Part shown: positions 49,080 to 60,035 of the stretch, one piece after another
Layout of the letters: every line of letters begins with the position of its first letter
How positions within the stretch are numbered: position 1 is the first letter of the stretch
NCBI GenBank assembly: GCA_010645155.1
Contig: CM021322.1
Coordinates: 7,343,134-7,407,133, forward strand
Length of the DNA stretch: 64,000 nt
Origin: Tigriopus japonicus
Taxonomy: Eukaryota > Arthropoda > Copepoda > Harpacticoida > Harpacticidae
Direction of reading: 5' to 3'
Notes under the pieces: model-generated
Told to the model about the DNA's origin: nothing
What the model saw: the letters and a program-made list of their open reading frames with translations, nothing else
Database searches by the model: none
Translations under genes and position numbers: made by a program

Positions 49080-49640
49080 TGAAGGTACGTGTAAAAGATT
49101 GTACAACTTTAGAGCACGATTAAGGACAAAGTTCTTTGGGAGAGTTTTTAACAACTTTGAGGTTTTTTCACTGTTGTCGCCTTTCACATTACATGTTATG
49201 CCTCGTCTCTCACTATATGTAACGTTTATTCCAGGATTTGGACAAATACCATGAATACATTTGAAAACATATAAAATAAGATATCGTTCATATCTTCTTT
49301 GAATGCTATAAATTCCAAGCGTTTTCTATCTATCCCAGTATGAAAGATCGGACATTTTATCAAAAAAGCGAGTGCAGGTGCGTAAAACTTTTTCTACTTT
49401 TTGAAGATGAAAAGAATCCATTGGGGCCCAAATTGGATAGGCATATTCCAAATGTGGTGGAACAATTGCTTTATATTGAGTCATCATAGTCAATTTGTCT
49501 CGAGATTAAAAAGAACGGCAAATCCACTCACAAGTTTGAAACGCCTTGGTTACCTTTAATTGAATATGTTGGTCAAACTTTCCATTACTTTGAACAATCA
49601 CCCCTAGGTCCTTAACTGTGCTGACCACTTCAAAAGGTTC
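49080..49640 (-). mobile_element. Reverse transcriptase C-terminal relic, copy 1
   Basis: Minus-strand translation gives KDLGV, then GKFDQHIQLKVTKAFQTC, the thumb-like HLEYAYPIWAPMD, VEKVLRTCTRFF, LSYWDR and a C-terminal YSIQRRYERYLILYVFK. These match the neighbouring copy at 49651-50460 almost word for word. At least two stop codons interrupt it. It is the tail of a non-LTR retrotransposon in the same orientation as its neighbour. Confidence 0.75.
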
Positions 49641-49650
49641 GTTTGAATTA

Positions 49651-50460
49651 TCAAGAAGCGAGGGAGATTTCCCTCGTTTTCTCGATTATTAGAATAAAGC
49701 AGTGGCACATGAAGTAAAGAAAATGGTACGTTTCAAAAATGTCCCAGACGTCCCAGAGGGTGGTTACAAAAATTGTGATGGGGATACTGCAGAGCAGCCT
49801 GGATTTCTTGGGATTTGGAGGTGCTCTCAGAACGCACGTAAAACCTCTACGATCGCTACAACTGACCCCAAATCCTTTGTTAGGACAGGGCCCAAGAATG
49901 CTCTTGAAAACAAACAGTATCAGATACCTTTCATACCTTCTCTGAATACTGTATGGTCCTAATTTCTGGAGCCCCTCCCAATACGAGAGCTCTCTCATTC
50001 TTGCGATGTTCCTAGTAAAACATTTTTGAACCTGCTCGACCTTTTGCAAACCTGCCGAACTCATTGGAGCCCAAATGGGGGAAGCATATTCAAGATGTGG
50101 TTGAACAATCCACTTGTACACAGTTAGCATGGTAATACTATCTTTGGACTTAAAAGTGCCATAGATCCAGCCGCACGTTAGAAATGCCCTCCCCACTTTC
50201 AACTGGGTATTATCCATGAAGGATTTAGGAGTTGTCATGCAAGATGATGGAAAGTTCGATGAGCTCATCGAACTTTCCATCATCTTGGATGACAACACCT
50301 AAATCCTTCATGGATGATACCTACTCAATATCACAACCTCCATTGTCTTTGAGTGGGACATCTAACTTTGATGCCCCATACGTCATTGTGCGGCATTTCA
50401 TCTCATTTGAAGCCATGTTACTCTTTGTAATTCAAGAGTGGACTTTCTCCAAAAAAACTG
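49651..50460 (-). mobile_element. Reverse transcriptase relic, copy 2, with internal inverted duplication
   Basis: The minus strand reads NEMKCRTMTYGASKLDVPLK, then KDLGVVIQDDGKFDE, an intruding inverted copy of the preceding 52 bases, then TCGWIYGTFKSKDSITML, VQPHLEYASPIWAPM and YSIQRRYERYLILFVFK. The order is that of a LINE RT from just after the catalytic domain to the C-terminus. A stop precedes the KDLGV block. It belongs to the same family as copy 1 and is a different family from the RT at 5.5-6.4 kb. Confidence 0.8.
50212..50315. repeat. 104-bp palindrome with no spacer
   Basis: The arms 50212-50263 and 50264-50315 are reverse complements at 50 of 52 positions and meet at GATGAG|CTCATC without any spacer. 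Both arms are the RT segment that encodes KDLGVV-QDDGKFDE, so a piece of the retrotransposon was copied back in inverted orientation at this exact point. Confidence 0.9.
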
Positions 50461-50479
50461 ACATCCAAGGTTGATGGTT

Positions 50480-51250
50480 TAGAATAGAATTCATTTGATC
50501 TCATTACCCTCAGCCTCCACCACGGCTTTCGCGCGGACATTAAACCACGTAGTTGGAGCTTTCACCCTTGCTTCGTCTATCTTGTTGCCCTTCTCGTTGA
50601 TGGGACTGATTTGGGAGGTCTTCATGTTGTGGGCTCTTCTGTTGGTCCTGTCTTTCAACACGCCCAAGAAAGACTAATACATTGGACTTTCCATCTGGAG
50701 AGCTAGGTGGTCATGTATCCTTTGAGGTGAAGTCGTAGCTGTTCTCCTTGTGCCACAGGAGAGACTTTCGGATACATGACAGAGTGTATCGTCTTTTTGC
50801 CATACCAGGGGACGGTTACCAGTTGTCTCCTTGGTGATAGGTAGAAAAATTATTCTTAAATAAAATGCTTGTGTTGACCCTCAGCCGTGTTTCGGTGATG
50901 TGTGGAGGCATGATCTGGTCATCACTCAAGGTCACTCCACATACTATCTTTGAACCAGGGTGCTTCTTTTTCTCCTCTAACCTCTTCCTGGTCATTTGAA
51001 TGAATCAGGGCCCGTATTCTCCACTCGTTCATGGTTCTTGAAGTCCTACTTCTTTTTAGTAAGTTGGTGCTTGAAGTCAGACTTCAAGTGCAAAGCACAA
51101 GTTGAGAATACGGACCCTGATATACAATCCAAGCGTGTTGGCAATCTCTCTGTTGGTTATTTTGGCCTTTGAATTCACAAGGGCCATAACAACGGCGCAA
51201 CGTCGTTGCTCCTCTTTTAATTCAACCGTCTCTAGTTGGCAGTATGAGGA
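50480..51250 (-). mobile_element. Decayed mariner-like transposase
   Basis: Minus-strand pieces in order: a helix-turn-helix start EEQRRCAVVMALVNSKAKIT, then NREIANTLGL; RKRLEEKKKHPGSKIVCGVT; MAKRRYTLSCIRKSLLWHKE; SKDT, a stop, then PPSSPD, where the Trp of WPPSSPD has become a stop; and a C-terminal WFNVRAKAVVEAEGNEIK. The catalytic centre is mostly deleted. A MITE (51006-51119) has inserted between the first two pieces. Confidence 0.7.
51006..51119. mobile_element. 114-bp MITE inserted in the mariner relic
   Basis: Terminal inverted repeats of about 17 bases are present (CAGGGCCCGTATTCTC and, from the other end, CAGGGTCCGTATTCTC). The interior is a nested hairpin (GCTTGAAGTC and GACTTCAAG). 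AT flanks both ends. The insertion interrupts the N-terminal part of a mariner transposase frame, so it is younger than that element. Confidence 0.8.
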
Positions 51251-51689
51251 ATTCATCGTGGATTTGCGACCACTTTATATTTAATAATTGTTTTAATACT
51301 CAAGATCAAGATGAATTAAAAATCATTTCATCATGGCTGTTATCACGATTCTGTACAACGACAATTAGAAGTAGCAGCCCTGTACTTGAAATACTATGTC
51401 TACCGGGCGGGATTGAATATAAGGTCAAGGACTTCTCTGACAACGAGGACAACTCAGGACCTGAACACCCAGAACATTCCAGACTCCAAGGTGTCAAGGA
51501 TGCCACTGAAAAAGACTCCCCCATGGACTCTGTAGACAAAGTCCACTTCAAAACCTTGTTCTCACACAAAGTTTTCCGACCTCGAATATGACCTATGGAG
51601 TAGGGAAATAGTCCTGAAGATGATAAGATGGGACACTCTCATGCCTCCAATGCCCCACAACCTTGTATTAACTAGAAGCTTGGTTCTGA

Positions 51690-51850
51690 GGGATTTTGGT
51701 CCAAAGAACTTTGGCCTCCAAACACATCATACCTGAATTCTTTTAACTACTGGATGTGGAGCGTGGTGGAGAAAAAGGATTGTGACGTTTACCACAAAAA
51801 TATCGGCGCCATGAAAGACCCTGTTAAGCGGGAAATTGGACAGTTGGCAC
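51690..51850 (+). mobile_element. C-terminal fragment of a second mariner-like transposase
   Basis: The plus strand encodes WPPNTSYLNSFNYWMWSVVE, then KKDCDVYHKNIGAMKD. This corresponds to the conserved WPPNSPDLNPLDYWMWSVVE end of mariner-like transposases, with the last catalytic Asp changed to Asn. The upstream part is not recognisable. It is oppositely oriented to the relic at 50480-51250. Confidence 0.6.
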
Positions 51851-53283
51851 TTCCAAAGAGACAAAATTCAGTATAACGCAAGCAAATGGGCAAAATATGT
51901 TGCGTTGACTTGTTCTAGCAATGTAATAATGATTTAGCTTCGTCAAACAGGACATTATGTTACAAGTTTGGCACATTTACTTGAGTTATGCTTACTTTTG
52001 TCTCTTTGCAGGTGCATCCACAGTGCAAGCTAGCCGTGGCGCTTGTCGACGCTCTCGCTCCATAAAAAGACACGCCAAAGCCACTTCAATTGCCTCTGGA
52101 ACGATGTTGACAAAATCCTCAAGGCTGCCTGTGATTGATTTTGGTCCTGACTGGAACGTTGCATTGATACCGGGGGCAGAATTTTTGAAAAAGATAAAAA
52201 ATGAATTCGATGTGTCACAGCAATATGTAACTGAATAATTTGTATTCTCTAATTGAATCACTCTCGTTTTAAGTTTCAAATTTTCCGTGAACGTTCAAGA
52301 CATACTGTAAATGAAGCATTTTGTTATTAAAACTGAATAGCACAAGTGAACTTACACGATAGAAATGTAGAACATGAAATGGCAAAAAGACATGACATCT
52401 ATTACACCACATCCATGAATAAATTATTATTAATGCAAGAGCTACTACCCATTTTCTTTTGAAATTATTTGCGAGACACATCGAGATCAAGAGCAGACCA
52501 ATAAGTATTCAGTGCTCAAAAATAAGTTCATAAAAATGAATCATTGAAATCACATATTCATTAAGGAAGCTCAAGTTTCCGTGAAACCCAAAGTTCAAAC
52601 CATTCTCCATTAGAATTCGTCACTTCTGACGCACCCAAAACCATTAAAGCTCCGTCATGAATACTTCATTACTTGGAAGCACAACTCTTCGTTGTTCAGC
52701 GACTAAGCAACGCAAACCCAGATCGATTTGATACGCTACATTATGGATTCGTATATATCCTCGATGATACATGTGTAGCTAACAAATACCTTTCCTACTC
52801 GATCACAAGTACCAGTCAGTAGCTTTCGCATTTCCAAGCCGATACTACCTTGATCCAAGAAGGTTCGTCTGGGACAAAAACATCCAAGTTGGCGGAATTA
52901 TCAGAGCGGATAAGGTAAGCAAGAGAAGGAAAAAAGACTAACTGTAAATTAATGTTTCCTGGCATCGACCATTGAGAGCACCGCAGGTATGGTAGAACAC
53001 ACACGTGATCCATGGAACGTTCTCATTTGAAGGTTACATGAGTCCAAAATTGCCTCCTTCCATTCACTGTACCAATTAAAATTTAATGCAATTTTGTAAA
53101 CACTTGGAAAAAAACACATTGACTTCTGGCTCGTTCGCTCATAAACATGCTGAAGTCCGTCAAAATCGACATTTCAAAATTGCAACATATTGCAGTGAGT
53201 GAAACCCAGTTCAGTGTTTTCTTCGTTTGATTTGGAACCGTGATTGTAGGGAATATGATCGTTTAACGATCCCATTATTGCAG
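51851..53283. other. Intergenic and probable 5' UTR/intron of the scramblase gene
   Basis: No coding region was recognised. The coding exon that starts at 53284 follows an acceptor (TATTGCAG), so a non-coding first exon should lie in this interval, but its position cannot be fixed from sequence. Confidence 0.35.
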
Positions 53284-55194
53284 ATGGAAGCACCAATACC
53301 AGGACAAGCCAATCATCACGAGCAAAGGGTCATCACGGAACAACCCAAATCCACTAGAAGTTCCCTGCAAGAGACCACCAATCCAGCTTTGGAACAACTC
53401 AGTAAATCGGACAAGATCGTGGTTCAACAATTGGCTGGAGTCACAGAAGCTTGTTGCTTTTGCTGTGATTATGAAGGTAATAGTTTAAAGACTTGGTGGT
53501 AATGAAGGAAAAATATTGAATTAGTAAAGGCATTCATTTTTCGTGCGTTTTGTCAAGTCTTCTTCATTTCATGTCCTGTTCTTGTTTCTTCAGTCAATTA
53601 ATCAAATTTGCCATCCTTTGAGGGAAGAAAACCGCGTCAAAACTGTGCTAAAATTCTCGTTAGTTTTGGGGTATGGTCCTTCTTCCTTTGCTTCTTTTTC
53701 TTTTGCTTGGTATGAAATTTCAGGCTATGAAATTTCAGAAAAATCCAGAAGATCGAAACTTTTGCTACTATGAAGACGAAAACATCCCTCTTGGTTTCAG
53801 GATTGAGAAAAAATAGCTTAACTTGAAGTATGGTACAACTTGCAAAAAAGATTTCAGCAAGCATGCTCTCAACTCATCCATCTATTATTCATTCACTTAA
53901 GATACGCAATAAGCTTTTGAGCCTTAAAGATATTTTTTTCACCAGAGTAAAAAAGTGTAAGCTAACATGGCAATTACTTTTGAGGGCTCAATGACTTCAT
54001 TTGACACCGTATTACCGATTCTGAAGGGAACAAAAGATTTCCCCAGATATTTTTTTGAAATTTCCCACTTTTGTAATCACGTTAAAAAATGTAATTTCCA
54101 AGTATCTGGCAGTGCCGAAGATTTTCAAAATGTTTTTGATGCGACATTAAAACTTAATGTCGGTTTCTTTAATAACTTTGATTTTGACTGATGAACGAAC
54201 CTCTATTCCGAAAATTTTCAGCAGAACAGGCAGTTTTCCACATTTTTTGTAAAATTTACCCTATCTTTGTCATTTTGGACAAAACTGGAAGATTTTGGTA
54301 ATAACATTGTAAAATGAAAATGTGATCTACAACTGTCTGGTGGCCCTGTAGATTAGCTGGCTCTCATTAGGAACACCCTATTTTTTTTTGCTCTTAAACA
54401 GGAAAAAAGTCAATAAAAATTGCCTCCTTTGCCTTTCCTTTCTTTTATGCGCATCCAAAATCCAGTACACAAGATGTTAATAAAACAAAATCTGTTTTCA
54501 GATGAAAACGAGTTCGAAATCTACGATAATTTTGGAGCCGTAATCCTCAAAGCCGTGGAACAAAGTAGTTGCTTGACTCGTCAATGTTGCGAGCAACTCC
54601 GAGGATTCTCTATGGACATCCGAGATCGACAGGGCAATGAAATCGTCAGAGTGGTTCGACCTTTCCGATGCAATAACATATTTTGTTGCCCTTGCTTCAA
54701 TCAGGAAATGCACATCGAATACCCAAAAGGCAACGTGATCGGATCCATTAAGCAAAGAATATCGCTCTATCCCAAATACAACGTGTGCGATTCTAAAGGC
54801 GACGCCATTTACACCATTGAAGGTCTGTTCGGGTTATTCAGCACTTAGGGTTACACAGTTGACTCAATTATCTTTTTCATTTTCAGGTCCTTCAGCATGT
54901 AAAAGAAGTTGTCGGCGATGCTGTTGTAGCTTTTGGATCAAGTGTTGCTGTTGTTCACGGGATATCGAGTTCAATATACTGGAAGATGGTGAGAAGGTCG
55001 GCGTGATAGCAAAAAGATTAGCTGGACCTGCTGAACGTGAAGCACGCGGGAATTCGTCTGAACGAGATCGGTTTGGTGTGGATTTTCCGGATGACGCCAA
55101 TTTGGATATGAAGATCATTCTGACCTCTGTATGTTTCCTGATTGATTACTTGTACTTTGAGTTCGATGGTGTGGTCGACGAGGTCATTGGCTAG
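53284..55194 (+). CDS. Phospholipid scramblase
   Basis: Three coding exons, 53284-53476, 54502-54822 and 54887-55194, join in phase (1, 1) at GT-AG sites into 273 residues. Scramblases mediate Ca2+-dependent bidirectional movement of phospholipids or act as nuclear/plasma membrane adaptors. Family segments in order: PALEQLSKSDKIVVQQLAGV (about 39-60); ENEFEIYDNFGAVILKAVEQ; a Cys-rich CLTRQCC; RPFRCNNIFCCPCFNQEMHI; YPKGNVIGSIKQR; a Cys-rich, possibly palmitoylated stretch (RCCCSFWIKCCCCSRD); DRFGVDFPDDANLDMKI at the place of the Ca2+-binding loop; and a C-terminal membrane segment (IILTSVCFLIDYLYFEF). The proline-rich N-terminus of PLSCR1 is short here. The first exon starts exactly at ATG after an acceptor, so a 5' UTR intron is expected. 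The gene converges on PRPF39. Confidence 0.93.
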
Positions 55195-55505
55195 AGTAGA
55201 ACTACATAATGGGTTCGAAAGGAAAACTTTATTGACAAATCACAAGAAAATACAAGAGCGTGTGATGGAAATCCAAACAGCGATCGAAAGGACAATAGTG
55301 GTTGAGGTTACATTACAATTTTTTCTGATAGTGACGGAGAGAATTGAGTCGCAGCTCAGATGATATTTGAACATATTATTATTCCTACCCTATTGAGTGA
55401 CTTTGCTCACAATGCCAATGAGTAGATCTAACAATGGAGGAACCAACTGTAACCTAACTTTGCTACTTATATAAGGTTTTCCTCTCAAGTTTTTTGTTTC
55501 GCCAT

Positions 55506-55511
55506 TTTATT
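55506..55511 (-). terminator. PRPF39: Polyadenylation signal AATAAA of PRPF39
   Basis: AATAAA on the minus strand lies about 85 bases after the PRPF39 stop codon. No canonical AATAAA was seen for the scramblase on the other strand before it. Confidence 0.5.
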
Positions 55512-55594
55512 TGCTTTTCCTTTTCTGCAAAGAGAAAAGAACATTAGTGAACACGAAAAAACAAACAAATGCCTTAATATTGGTTTTCTTATTT

Positions 55595-57634
55595 CTAGTA
55601 GCCTCCAGTGCCACCACTGCTGGCACCATAATAGCCTCCACCTCCTCCACTGCCTTGATAGTAGTTTCCATATTGCCCGTACTGCCCATATTGGGCGCTA
55701 TATCTCGCCCCATATTGTTGGTATTGATTCGCGTGTTGAGCGGCATAAGCGGCTGAATTGGCTGCCGGAGCAGCATAGGTGGTTGTCCCATTGGTCTTGG
55801 ATCCACCTCGACCTTCAATGGTCTTGATAGCCGAGCCCATTTCCTCGCCTTCTTTGGCGGCTTCAGCTTTGGCTTGAGCCTCGCGAGTTTGTTTGGCTAA
55901 AGCTGTGTGAGCTCTCTGGGCTTCTTGTAGGCCTTTAATGTCCAGTCCAAAGTCTTCCAAGAACTCCAGCTTTCGTTGAGAGAAGAGCATTTGATGTTTG
56001 GAGTTGCTCAATTTCTCCAGGGCTGTGTCGAACAAAGCTGTCACTGCTTCCACGTTCAAAGGGTTCTCGTGGAGCATGATATCTAGAATTTGGAGGTACA
56101 ATTTGGGGTTCTTGTCGTCGGCTTCCAGAGCTTTTTCAATGATGGCTTTGGCCTTGGGGAAATCTCTCAAGTGCAGACGGACAAATCTGGAGTATTTGAT
56201 GGCCAGATCGGACTTGGTGGGTGGTTTGAATTTATCAATGCTTTCTTCATAGAGTCGGTGGACAGCTTCAATGTTGCCTTGTCGGCGCTCAATGTTGATT
56301 TGTCGCAAGGCCAAGCTCAACAAGTTGGGATGCTCTTTTTGGATCTTCTTCAAAATGGCCAAGGCCGCTTCATATTGACCTTGCTCTTCTTCAAAAGCGG
56401 CATATTGAACATGGATATCAACTTTGGTGGGCAAATGATGAGTGGTGGCTCGACGGTATACATCGCGAATGGCTTCCACATGATCGCCTTTCCGTTCTTG
56501 CAACCACTGAGCATATTTCTGCCAAAACTCTTCATACAGCGCACATGCAATGAGACACCTTTCAAATAAGATGACTACTGCTTCTTCGTCTCCACCTTCT
56601 TTCTTTCGCTCAGTGATCTCGTGGTCCAAGTATTCCTTCCAATTCTTCAATTGACCTCGTTCCAGAGGTTTCATGTGGAAATAGGGCCGCTTGATTTGGT
56701 CCTCAAACTTCCATCGATATTGAGATTTCTCTTCCGTCTCTTTGTACACTTTCTTTCGTTGATGGATGAGTTTCTCGCGTAGAGCCTGATTCTCTTCATC
56801 TTCACTCAAAACGGGAATCTCAGGCTCGGATTTATCCTCCTTCTCAGCCTCGGGATCTTCAGGAGCTTCCGGGGTCTTTTCAGCCTTGAGGGCCGTCAAT
56901 ACTTCCTTTCTCAAGGCCAAGAAATCATCCACGGCCAACATGTCTTTGGGATGAACTTCTTTGACGAAATCCTTAAACATGTCAAACTGATGGGCCAACC
57001 CTTGGGTGGGATTCCGCAAGATGCGATCATATAACTCGGTGACCTTGGTCAAATTCTGGCTTTCTTTCTCCCACTTGACATAACTGTCCCACAACTTGTC
57101 CGATCGCCATTCTCGGCCACAAGCCGAAACAGCCCGCTCAAATTGAGCCCTTACAAACTCTGGGCGGTCTTTGTCTTCGACCTTGGTGTGATTCAGGTAA
57201 TGAAGCCACAAATCCGCACTCAGAGGGATGGCCTTTAAGCCTCGGTCAAAGACTTCTCGACACCTTTCCGGGTGCTCTCGTCGTTTTTCATAGTCAGCGT
57301 ACTTCTTCCAGTAGCCATAACAATACGGATATCGGAATAAAAACGCATCATAGGCTTCCCTAGCCTCTTCTTCATTGGCATTAGCATCGACAAATTGTAG
57401 AAGATACGTCCATCCGGTAAAATCCGCCGGATCATCTTCCACGGTCTTCCAAAATTTGGCCAAATCCGCGGGACGTTCTTTCTTGGTTCCGGTTTGTTCG
57501 CCGGAATCTTGGGGTTCTTCAACGTTCATGGCCGAAGTTTCTTCCTCGTCTACCTTGGCTTTTTTGGCCGGGGGCGGGTCGGCCTCTTGGGGCGGTTCGA
57601 TGGACGGGGTGGGCGTGGATTCGACTTCATCCAT
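55595..57634 (-). CDS. PRPF39: Pre-mRNA-processing factor 39 (U1 snRNP-associated)
   Basis: A single uninterrupted frame of 679 residues, close to the roughly 670 of animal PRPF39. The protein is a scaffold of half-a-TPR (HAT) repeats that works with the U1 snRNP in 5' splice-site recognition in the nucleus. Landmarks: an acidic N-terminus with a basic PPPAKKAKVDEE patch (about 20-32); a run of HAT repeats from about 65, such as FWKTVEDDPADFTGWTYLLQ, then AFLFRYPYCYGYWKKYADYE; RCREVFDRGLKAIPLSADLW; a second HAT block after the charged linker (YFHMKPLERGQLKNWKEYLD, then ALYEEFWQKYAQWL; to about 560); and a Tyr/Gly/Gln-rich tail (YGQYGQYGNYYQ). The start MDEVESTPTP is the first ATG after upstream stops. 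No introns are needed across 2 kb, which is unusual for this gene in animals. Confidence 0.94.
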   Translation of the reverse strand: MDEVESTPTPSIEPPQEADPPPAKKAKVDEEETSAMNVEEPQDSGEQTGTKKERPADLAKFWKTVEDDPADFTGWTYLLQFVDANANEEEAREAYDAFLFRYPYCYGYWKKYADYEKRREHPERCREVFDRGLKAIPLSADLWLHYLNHTKVEDKDRPEFVRAQFERAVSACGREWRSDKLWDSYVKWEKESQNLTKVTELYDRILRNPTQGLAHQFDMFKDFVKEVHPKDMLAVDDFLALRKEVLTALKAEKTPEAPEDPEAEKEDKSEPEIPVLSEDEENQALREKLIHQRKKVYKETEEKSQYRWKFEDQIKRPYFHMKPLERGQLKNWKEYLDHEITERKKEGGDEEAVVILFERCLIACALYEEFWQKYAQWLQERKGDHVEAIRDVYRRATTHHLPTKVDIHVQYAAFEEEQGQYEAALAILKKIQKEHPNLLSLALRQINIERRQGNIEAVHRLYEESIDKFKPPTKSDLAIKYSRFVRLHLRDFPKAKAIIEKALEADDKNPKLYLQILDIMLHENPLNVEAVTALFDTALEKLSNSKHQMLFSQRKLEFLEDFGLDIKGLQEAQRAHTALAKQTREAQAKAEAAKEGEEMGSAIKTIEGRGGSKTNGTTTYAAPAANSAAYAAQHANQYQQYGARYSAQYGQYGQYGNYYQGSGGGGGYYGASSGGTGGY

Positions 57635-60035
57635 GATTGAAGACCTAAGAAGGAGGCTGTTGGCTCAAAACCTACACTCACTCACTCACCTCCGAATTTG
57701 GGAAATCGGATTGGATGTGACGAAAATGGGTCCACAAATTGACCGAGAGGAACTGGGGAAAGAAGCGGATTGACGGGCATACATGAAGGCGGTTTAAAGG
57801 TTTACAAGGTACGATAAAGGGACTTACTCTTGCTTTCTAAAGGAAGGCCGTGGGATTTATTCGTCGGTTTTCTGAATTGGTTCAGCTCTTCAATATTTCA
57901 GGCTTGCCAAATTGGAACAACCCTTGGCCGGATTCGAGCCTAGTTAAAAAATGTCAGCGAACGTTATTGGGGTTTGTTAGAAGTCGTGAAATGTCGGATT
58001 GAACCATAAATGTTATAATTTGGGCGTTGACATTGAAATTTCGGATGGGTTTCGAACCCGCACTTTATTAGTGTCGCTACAAGGACCTTCTGTTTGGGAT
58101 TTTGGGTCAAAAATCTGACGGCAACCGGACTTTTCGAAAGACCAATCAATTCCGAGTCAAAATATATACACAGCCTCTTTTCAGAGGCGCTTGTGGGGGA
58201 AAAATTGAAAATGATCAAAATTTTATTATGAAATTGGAGAAATTGAAATGTTTACAAGGTGAGAAAATTTTAATTTCCTCCTAAATTTTATAAGATAATC
58301 CCACACGTTGAAAAAATCGGGAAAAATTAAAAAAAAAAACCCACGAAAATATGTACATTTTCAGAAAAATTGCTCATAATCAAGCAATACCTAAAACTGC
58401 TCAGTATCTGAGTTAAAAAAGACATGTGAACTTTTGATAAGTTGCGTGACTCAGATAAATATAATGCATTTTTCAAAGGAATAAATGAAGTTGAAGTTAA
58501 CATTTGGGTAGGTTAGGTTTGTGAAATATTGCTTTAGGATAAATAATCTCACGCAACCTTGGAATAATTCGTGGTACGTTTACAAGCGACACAAACGCAC
58601 GCATTTTTGGATTATGATTTGGAAGTTATTGAGATATTATTAGGAGTCACATCATTTTTTGATAGGAAACAGAGATTTTTTTATCAAAACCATTTCTTTT
58701 GCTTTTAATTCTAGTACATTTGCTCTGTCATCATCAATATTTGTTACTTTTTTTGGACTGATACACGCCATTTTAGTACTGAGAGACAACTCTCGTGTAC
58801 AAGAAGGAATAATTTTTGAGATTTGTTGACAAGCCTCGAACGAAGTCAGCTGACGAGTGGTTTTTGTAAACATCCTTCATGGGGTTGTTAATATCAAACC
58901 TCTAGCGGCAAATCATGCTGAGTTGCTCGGCCAATTTTAGGTAATATTCAATTTTTTCCCATTTAAGCATCCATTCTAACTCTAGGTCTGTGGAAACGGT
59001 CTTTGTTTTATGTTGAAATGCCTCTGGTAACATGTGGTTGATAACATGCTCAGTTTATTAACTAGAAAATGAAAAACAAAAAATCATACTTTACAGAGAG
59101 AAACATTGGAAACTATTTCATTTTGTTAAATGGGAAACATTTTGAGACATTGAAAAAATTCTTTGGAACCCACTAAGCAATTAGACACCCTTAGAGTATT
59201 GTTTGGATCAATGCTAAGTCCTGCTTTTGGAATAAGACAAGGAAGGTTTAAGTGTTTTAGTCAATTACAGCAATTACTAGTGACGTCATCATTTTTGGCG
59301 GGAAAAAAAGTTTGGAAGACCTGTGTTTCTAATGACAAAGATATTGCTGAGCGTAAACAACTTTACCTCTTATGAAATCAAATCAGAACCTCACAATTGG
59401 CCTTGTCTTTGTTCCTGTTAACAGGACAGCTACAGGAGTACTTCTAATGTTACTCCAACTGGAATTCAATTGATTTCAAGTTGGATAGAATGAGCCGCGT
59501 CTGTGAACGTGGAATTTAATTCCATATAACGTCCATCGTCTTTTTAACACGAAATGCCCGTCCCTAGAGCGTGCGAGGTAACTAAAATGAAGGTTTAGGC
59601 GTGGTGATTGCAACAATGCCTTTCTTATCCGCCCAAATTGAAGTTGAAATAGCAATTCTTGACATTGTATTTGCAAAAAGTATGTTTTGCTGCTTTTATC
59701 TAAAATTTTGCTACATAAGTTGAGCGGGTTCTTCCAAACTTTGAAATTAGGAATGCCCGACTTTGAATAACAAGATGGCCAGAGGAGATCAGTTCCTGGG
59801 GCAACTATACCTAAAAACAAATAATTTGTTTAATTTAAGGCTTTCAATTTTTTCAAATGTTTTTCAAATTACTTTGCAATACTTCTCAACATACATTTAT
59901 CATGCCATTGCCCATAAATGCAACATTTTTCGAAAATCTGACCCTTGAAAACTGAGATTTGTTTGGCAAGCCTACGCTGCTAACGGCAGTTAAAAACGGC
60001 AGCGGGTCGGTAAAATGATACGGTAATCACTCCCA
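57635..60035. other. Intergenic; no gene recognised
   Basis: This includes the PRPF39 5' flank. At about 58030-58100 the minus strand has a T-arm-like GTGCGGGTTCGAAACCC after GTCCTTGTAGCGACACTAAT, suggesting the worn head of a tRNA-derived SINE, but the T stem is imperfect and the A box is uncertain. The rest is AT-rich and featureless. Confidence 0.35.

Noticed and set aside
53967..54191. 74-codon open frame inside the first scramblase coding intron
   Set aside because: No splice phase compatible with the scramblase and no recognisable domain.
58030..58100. T-arm-like GGGTTCGAAACCC on the minus strand
   Set aside because: The T stem is imperfect and no convincing A box or acceptor stem was found; noted only as a possible worn SINE head.
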